Source: Nitrososphaeria archaeon
GTDB taxonomy: Archaea > Thermoproteota > Nitrososphaeria > Conexivisphaerales > UBA164
Reading direction: 5' to 3'
Assembly (NCBI GenBank): GCA_029775955.1
Contig: JARVJW010000051.1
Span: 1 to 8,472, forward strand
Length of the DNA: 8,472 nt
This document shows, one piece after another, positions 5,738 through 8,472 of this stretch. Position 1 is the first letter of the stretch. Every line of letters starts with the position of its first letter. The position numbers and the translations under genes were made by a program. A model generated the notes under the pieces. It ran no database searches. It was not told the DNA's origin and worked only from the letters and a program-made list of their open reading frames with translations.

Positions 5738-6130
5738 CTAAAAGTTTTTTGTTACCTTTATGGGGTCAATATAAATAAGTATTCTTGATTCATCTGGCGA
5801 ATTCCTTGGATACTCTTTTAGCCCCATGTACTTCAATGCCATCTTATCTATGTGCTCTTCTGCCCCGGTCTCTGTTTGCCCCTTTATTTTTCCCTTTATC
5901 ATCACATATTTGTAGGGATTTGAAGGATTTGTTATTGTTACCGTCACAATTGACCCTTTTTTTGCAAGTTTCTGTTTTTTTCTTCCATTTGCTGTGTTTA
6001 TAATTATACTTTCACCATCTGTATCTACCCATACAGGAGTTACGTGAGGAAAACCATCAGTATCAAGAAGTGAAATGTATGCAAAACTTTTGTCATTTAT
6101 CAGCGAAACTACGTTATTATCAAGTTTCAT
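5738..6130 (-). CDS. PPOX-class flavin/F420-binding split-barrel protein
   Basis: This is a small soluble protein of the pyridoxamine-phosphate-oxidase-like split-barrel superfamily; many members reduce substrates with F420 or bind FMN. Recognisable elements are FAYISLLDTDGFPHVTPVWV (16-35), INTANGRKKQKL (44-55), where the phosphate of the cofactor usually binds, NPYKYVMIKGKI (71-82), and EEHIDKMALKYMG (91-103). The order and spacing match the group annotated as probable F420-dependent PPOX enzymes. The length of 130 residues is usual. GGGAGG 7 nt before the ATG fixes the start. It sits between the amidohydrolase (44-nt gap) and the prenyltransferase (4-nt gap), so all three may be co-transcribed. 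The substrate cannot be told, and FMN or heme is possible in place of F420. Confidence 0.85.
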   Translation of the reverse strand: MKLDNNVVSLINDKSFAYISLLDTDGFPHVTPVWVDTDGESIIINTANGRKKQKLAKKGSIVTVTITNPSNPYKYVMIKGKIKGQTETGAEEHIDKMALKYMGLKEYPRNSPDESRILIYIDPIKVTKNF

Positions 6131-6136
6131 AACTTG

Positions 6137-6142
6137 CCTCCC
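6137..6142 (-). promoter_or_regulatory. Strong Shine-Dalgarno site of the PPOX gene
   Basis: GGGAGG stands 6 nt before the ATG at 6128-6130. It is the clearest ribosome site in the window, contrasting with the leaderless-looking starts of the amidohydrolase and porC. It suggests that this gene is translated from within a longer message. Confidence 0.6.
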
Positions 6143-6174
6143 GTTTTGTTAAAAATAAATCTTTTTCAATTTTT

Positions 6175-7470
6175 TTAAATTCTTTTTAGTAATGAAGCAC
6201 CAGCTTCCCTTGCAGATTCAACTATCTTAGCCTCATCTACAATAACGTGTTTGCCATTTTCAATGATTATGTTGCCGTTTACCATCACATCCACAATATT
6301 GCCAGGGTGAGCTGAATATACAACCGCTGAAATGGAATTTTCAAGGTAAAGGGGGTTAATATTTGGTGCCTTAGCGTCAATTAGCACTAGGTCTGCAAGA
6401 TAACCTTCTCGCAGTTGTCCAGCTTTCATTTTAAGCGCATAATTTCCATTTACGGTGGCCATTCTGAAAACTTCCGCTGCCTTCATTAACGTGGCATTTC
6501 CTGAAATGGCTCTCTGGACAAGCGAGGCGTTCTTCATCTCCTGAAAAATATCAAGCCTATTATTCTCCTTAACCCCATCTGTGCCAATACCTACGTTTAT
6601 GCCAAACTGAAGCATTTCTGTAACTGGAGCAATGCCAGATGCTAGCTTCATGTTGCTGGTCGGATTGTGCGCTACACTGACACCAGCTGCGGCCATGGCC
6701 TGGAGCTCTTCTGGTGTTGGCCATACGCAATGTGCGAGAATCAACCTCTGATTTAGCATTTTAAACTGTTTAAAGATATCTATTGGTCTTTTTCCGTACC
6801 TTTTAACGTCATTTTCAACAAAATCTAGGGTTTCATATTCATGAGTGTGTATTCCAGTATTGTATTCTAAAGCTGCATTTGAAAGTTGCTCCAGACAACT
6901 CTCGGTGCAGTAAGATATGTGTTCAAAGCCAACCCAGACTCTTCCCAACCCTGTCGTATTCGAAAATGAATGAACGTTTTTTACCGTGTTCTTTGGACTT
7001 TCAAAATAATCATAAACATCGGCTGTATAAGGAACTAATGTGGATCTTATTCCAAGCTCATCAGCCACCTTCACCCCAATTTCGGGAAATCTGTACATAT
7101 CTAGGACATGGGTTATTCCTGACTTGAGCATTTCAAGGTATGCCAGCCTATAATCTGCTAAGGCGTCTTCCTTTCTTAGAACTCTGTGGGCTGGATTTAC
7201 ATATGTTTCAAGCCACTTAGTAAGTGGTAAGTCCTCTGCAATCCCCCTAATTGCTGTTGGCCCAGCATGACAATGCAGATTAACAAATCCAGGTGTCAGT
7301 ATTGTGTCCTTTCCATCTATTATAATGTCTGCGCTTGAAACCCTGGTTTCCTGATCAAGTTCTCCAACCTTTGTTATGATTGAATTATCAACGAAAATGG
7401 ATCCCCTTTTCTGTATTAACGTATCATCCACAAAGCTCACTAATATTGCATCTTTGATAACAGTCTTCAT
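6175..7470 (-). CDS. Amidohydrolase, MTA/SAH/aminofutalosine deaminase type
   Basis: This is a cytoplasmic metal-dependent deaminase of the amidohydrolase superfamily (TIM barrel with flanking beta sandwich, ATZ/TRZ-MtaD branch). All expected metal and catalytic residues are seen: H66 and H68 in NLHCHAG, H210 and E213 in HTHEYET, H247 in LAHCVW, and D298 in GTDGVKENNRLD. HNPTSNMKLASG (268-279) is the family's next signature. The length of 431 residues is normal. Known activities in the branch are deamination of 5'-methylthioadenosine, S-adenosylhomocysteine, 5'-deoxyadenosine or 6-aminofutalosine, but sequence alone does not choose among them. HCH replaces the common HTH in the first motif. 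A TATA box 32 bp upstream gives an almost leaderless message. It heads a possible operon with the PPOX and prenyltransferase genes, which makes aminofutalosine an attractive but unproven substrate. Confidence 0.88.
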   Translation of the reverse strand: MKTVIKDAILVSFVDDTLIQKRGSIFVDNSIITKVGELDQETRVSSADIIIDGKDTILTPGFVNLHCHAGPTAIRGIAEDLPLTKWLETYVNPAHRVLRKEDALADYRLAYLEMLKSGITHVLDMYRFPEIGVKVADELGIRSTLVPYTADVYDYFESPKNTVKNVHSFSNTTGLGRVWVGFEHISYCTESCLEQLSNAALEYNTGIHTHEYETLDFVENDVKRYGKRPIDIFKQFKMLNQRLILAHCVWPTPEELQAMAAAGVSVAHNPTSNMKLASGIAPVTEMLQFGINVGIGTDGVKENNRLDIFQEMKNASLVQRAISGNATLMKAAEVFRMATVNGNYALKMKAGQLREGYLADLVLIDAKAPNINPLYLENSISAVVYSAHPGNIVDVMVNGNIIIENGKHVIVDEAKIVESAREAGASLLKRI

Positions 7471-7496
7471 GATTTGTTCACTTTAAATATATACTC

Positions 7497-7508
7497 TTTT
7501 ATATATAA
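7497..7508 (-). promoter_or_regulatory. TATA box of the amidohydrolase gene
   Basis: CTTATATATAAAA on the minus strand is centred 32 bp before the ATG and predicts a leader of about 5-10 nt. A second AT-rich block (TATATATTTAAA) lies closer to the start but is too near to act as the TATA box. This is the best promoter for the three-gene group. Confidence 0.6.
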
Positions 7509-7537
7509 GGAATCATACTGTTTTATCTGTATTATCT

Positions 7538-7575
7538 AACCGTGACGTGCCTTCCACCCTTAAGGCGTGTAGGTT
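7538..7575 (-). repeat. Imperfect extended hairpin, candidate IS200/IS605 right end
   Basis: AACC (7538-7541) pairs with GGTT (7572-7575). Inside it CGTGCCTT (7546-7553) pairs with AAGGCGTG (7562-7569) using two G-T pairs, around an 8-nt loop. Read on the minus strand it runs GAAACC, then CGCCTTAAGGGTGG, then ACGTCAC. This resembles the layout of IS200/IS605 right ends, and the tnpB remnant on the same strand lies upstream. It is just outside the amidohydrolase promoter, so a regulatory role is an alternative. Confidence 0.35.
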
Positions 7576-7595
7576 TCCCTTTTTGCGAAGGTATA

Positions 7596-7775
7596 CTAAG
7601 CGCGACAATCTCCGGAGAGACCTTTTGGCATGGTCCGATGTATGGCAAACCATGGGAACGCCTTTATACGCACTAAGTTCGATAGACTTCCATCAGGAGT
7701 ATTGTTCTTCAAGAAGGTATTATATGCTTTTCTGTTTGCTTTTATCCAACCCACAAATGGCATGGGTTTTCCCAT
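7596..7775 (-). CDS. Doubtful 59-codon open frame of unknown nature
   Basis: The frame runs from an ATG to a TAG and encodes 59 residues beginning MGKPMPFVGWIKANRKAYN, fairly basic, with no motif, signal or membrane segment that I recognise. It lies between the tnpB remnant and the amidohydrolase promoter, flanked by hairpins, on the same strand as both. After its stop the frame continues as FAKRETYTP into the hairpin at 7538-7575, reminiscent of tnpB tails. It may therefore be the decayed 3' part of a transposon gene and not a gene of its own. No ribosome site is evident. Confidence 0.2.
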   Translation of the reverse strand: MGKPMPFVGWIKANRKAYNTFLKNNTPDGSLSNLVRIKAFPWFAIHRTMPKGLSGDCRA

Positions 7776-7805
7776 TCTGTTAAATTAGAATCTATGAGTT
7801 ATCGG

Positions 7806-7863
7806 AAGTGCTACACTTTTTCAGATTAACCGTTTCTGAAAGGTTATAATTTCTTATAACCTT
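7806..7863 (-). repeat. Three adjacent hairpins at the 3' end of the tnpB remnant
   Basis: Three inverted repeats follow one another almost without gaps: AAGTG-cta-CACTT (7806-7818), TTTCAGA/TCTGAAA (7819-7825/7835-7841), and AAGGTTATAA-tttc-TTATAACCTT (7840-7863). The last is a perfect 10-bp stem and contains the tnpB stop codon. Such structure at the end of tnpB is expected for the right end and guide-RNA scaffold of an IS200/IS605 element; the 10-bp stem could also act as a processing or stop signal. Confidence 0.55.
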
Positions 7864-8280
7864 CATTCGGAGCGTTGACCTTCAAGCCCGCTCCGGCCAC
7901 CTTAGGCTCATGGCCGGTGTGCAGGTATCCATAATCAATGCCATCAGCACTCACGGTAGCGCATGGTTATGGCCAGCCTATTGGTCAATGTTACAGGTTT
8001 CGCATTTCGATATCCCCAAGTTATCACAACAGACAGGACATTCTGAAGTCCATCTTGGGTTCACGTAAACGGTCTTTGATGAGGACTTGTGTTCAATCGT
8101 CTTCTGGTCCCTTGATGAAGCCCTTACATATACCACTTCAAATCTATCCTCCTTTTTTCCAATTACCCCTTCAGGCATCGTACCTGTTGAAAAGCATATA
8201 CATTTTATCTTGCCCTGCTTAATCCTCAATGCGGTCAAGTGTAGTACATTTATTGTACAAAGCTTTCTATAATATATCAA
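7844..8280 (-). pseudogene. tnpB (IS200/IS605 OrfB) remnant: C-terminal part, frameshifted
   Basis: TnpB is the RNA-guided nuclease of IS200/IS605 elements. In the upper frame (7978-8280) one reads EHKSSSKTVYVNPRWTSE, then the zinc ribbon CPVC (C81, C84) and CETC (C93, C96), which is the family's C-terminal signature. A stop after NIDQ and a frame change near 7980 interrupt the region where the last catalytic Asp (the RD motif) should be. The next frame continues ATVSADG near 7955 and ends VNAPNEGYKKL with a stop at 7844-7846, a tail known from archaeal TnpB proteins. The N-terminal two thirds is missing or unrecognisable; the first 50 residues of the upper frame do not look like TnpB. CC replaces the usual CG after the second cysteine. 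The gene is inactive as a nuclease. Confidence 0.75.
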
Positions 8281-8472
8281 CTATATTTGATTATAAAGAT
8301 GTATATCAGTTATGTTTGCTTGGAGGGATTAGTGCAACTGTTTCGAACCCTTGATAAATTGAGTTTCTTAATATGCAAAGAAGATTCATGACTTTATTAA
8401 CATAAATACTTATTGGATATATTGCTTTGTTGCATTAATTGATTATTCCCGGCCAATGAACAAATTAATTAA
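8281..8472. other. Right edge, no recognised feature
   Basis: This AT-rich sequence upstream of the tnpB remnant has no gene, RNA or repeat that I can support. It may include unreadable remains of the missing tnpB N-terminus. Confidence 0.4.

Noticed and set aside
7629..7654. Inverted repeat CATGGT/ACCATG with a 14-nt loop
   Set aside because: It is only six base pairs with a large loop and nothing positional to support it. It is probably chance.
7748..7768. Inverted repeat AACCCA/TGGGTT
   Set aside because: It is a weak 6-bp stem with a 9-nt loop, not adjacent to a T-run on either strand. It could belong to the neighbouring hairpin group, but I cannot support it separately.
7547..7783. Plus-strand open frame of 78 codons
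   Set aside because: It begins inside the hairpin at 7538-7575, shows no domain, and overlaps a minus-strand frame that fits the strand of all neighbours.
7938..8222. Plus-strand open frame of 94 codons
   Set aside because: It is antisense to the tnpB zinc ribbon on the minus strand, which is clearly recognisable.

Overview
The window comes from an AT-rich archaeal chromosome. The archaeal signs are a four-subunit pyruvate:ferredoxin oxidoreductase operon (gamma-delta-alpha-beta), TATA-type promoters placed for leaderless or nearly leaderless transcripts, poly-T stretches after stop codons, an apparent bulge-helix-bulge intron in a tRNA, and archaeal-type IS5 and IS200/IS605 relics. Lineage was judged from gene content only. 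A Thermoplasmatales-like acidophile fits best; a Thermoproteales-like organism is the main alternative and would explain the unusual tRNA intron more easily.

Layout. Positions 1-1740 are a mobile-element graveyard around one RNA gene. The window opens inside the 3' end of a decayed IS5-family element (1-214). An elongator tRNA-Met follows (262-351), then a second, nearly complete but broken copy of the same element in the same orientation (606-1406), then the 3' end of an IS200/IS605 element with a nested hairpin (about 1536-1635). Positions 1743-4758 hold porC-porD-porA-porB on the minus strand, almost without gaps. Positions 4855-7470 hold a second minus-strand group: an amidohydrolase (MTA/SAH/aminofutalosine deaminase type), a PPOX-family flavin/F420-binding protein, and a UbiA-family prenyltransferase of MenA type. 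Positions 7538-8280 are again mobile debris: hairpins and a frameshifted, N-terminally lost tnpB on the minus strand. Positions 8281-8472 show nothing I can call.

How the genes work together. The por operon makes the four subunits of one enzyme that oxidises pyruvate (or a related 2-oxoacid) to acyl-CoA and reduces ferredoxin. The upstream three-gene group may serve membrane quinone synthesis: a MenA/MqnP-like prenyltransferase beside a deaminase of the family that includes aminofutalosine deaminase suggests the futalosine menaquinone route. That link is inference.

The most notable points are the candidate 16-nt non-canonical intron in the variable loop of tRNA-Met, the two IS5 relics that appear to share one ancestral lesion, and the structured tnpB 3' ends, which could be fossil or active guide-RNA (omega RNA) ends. 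I did not find a clearly new multi-gene system.
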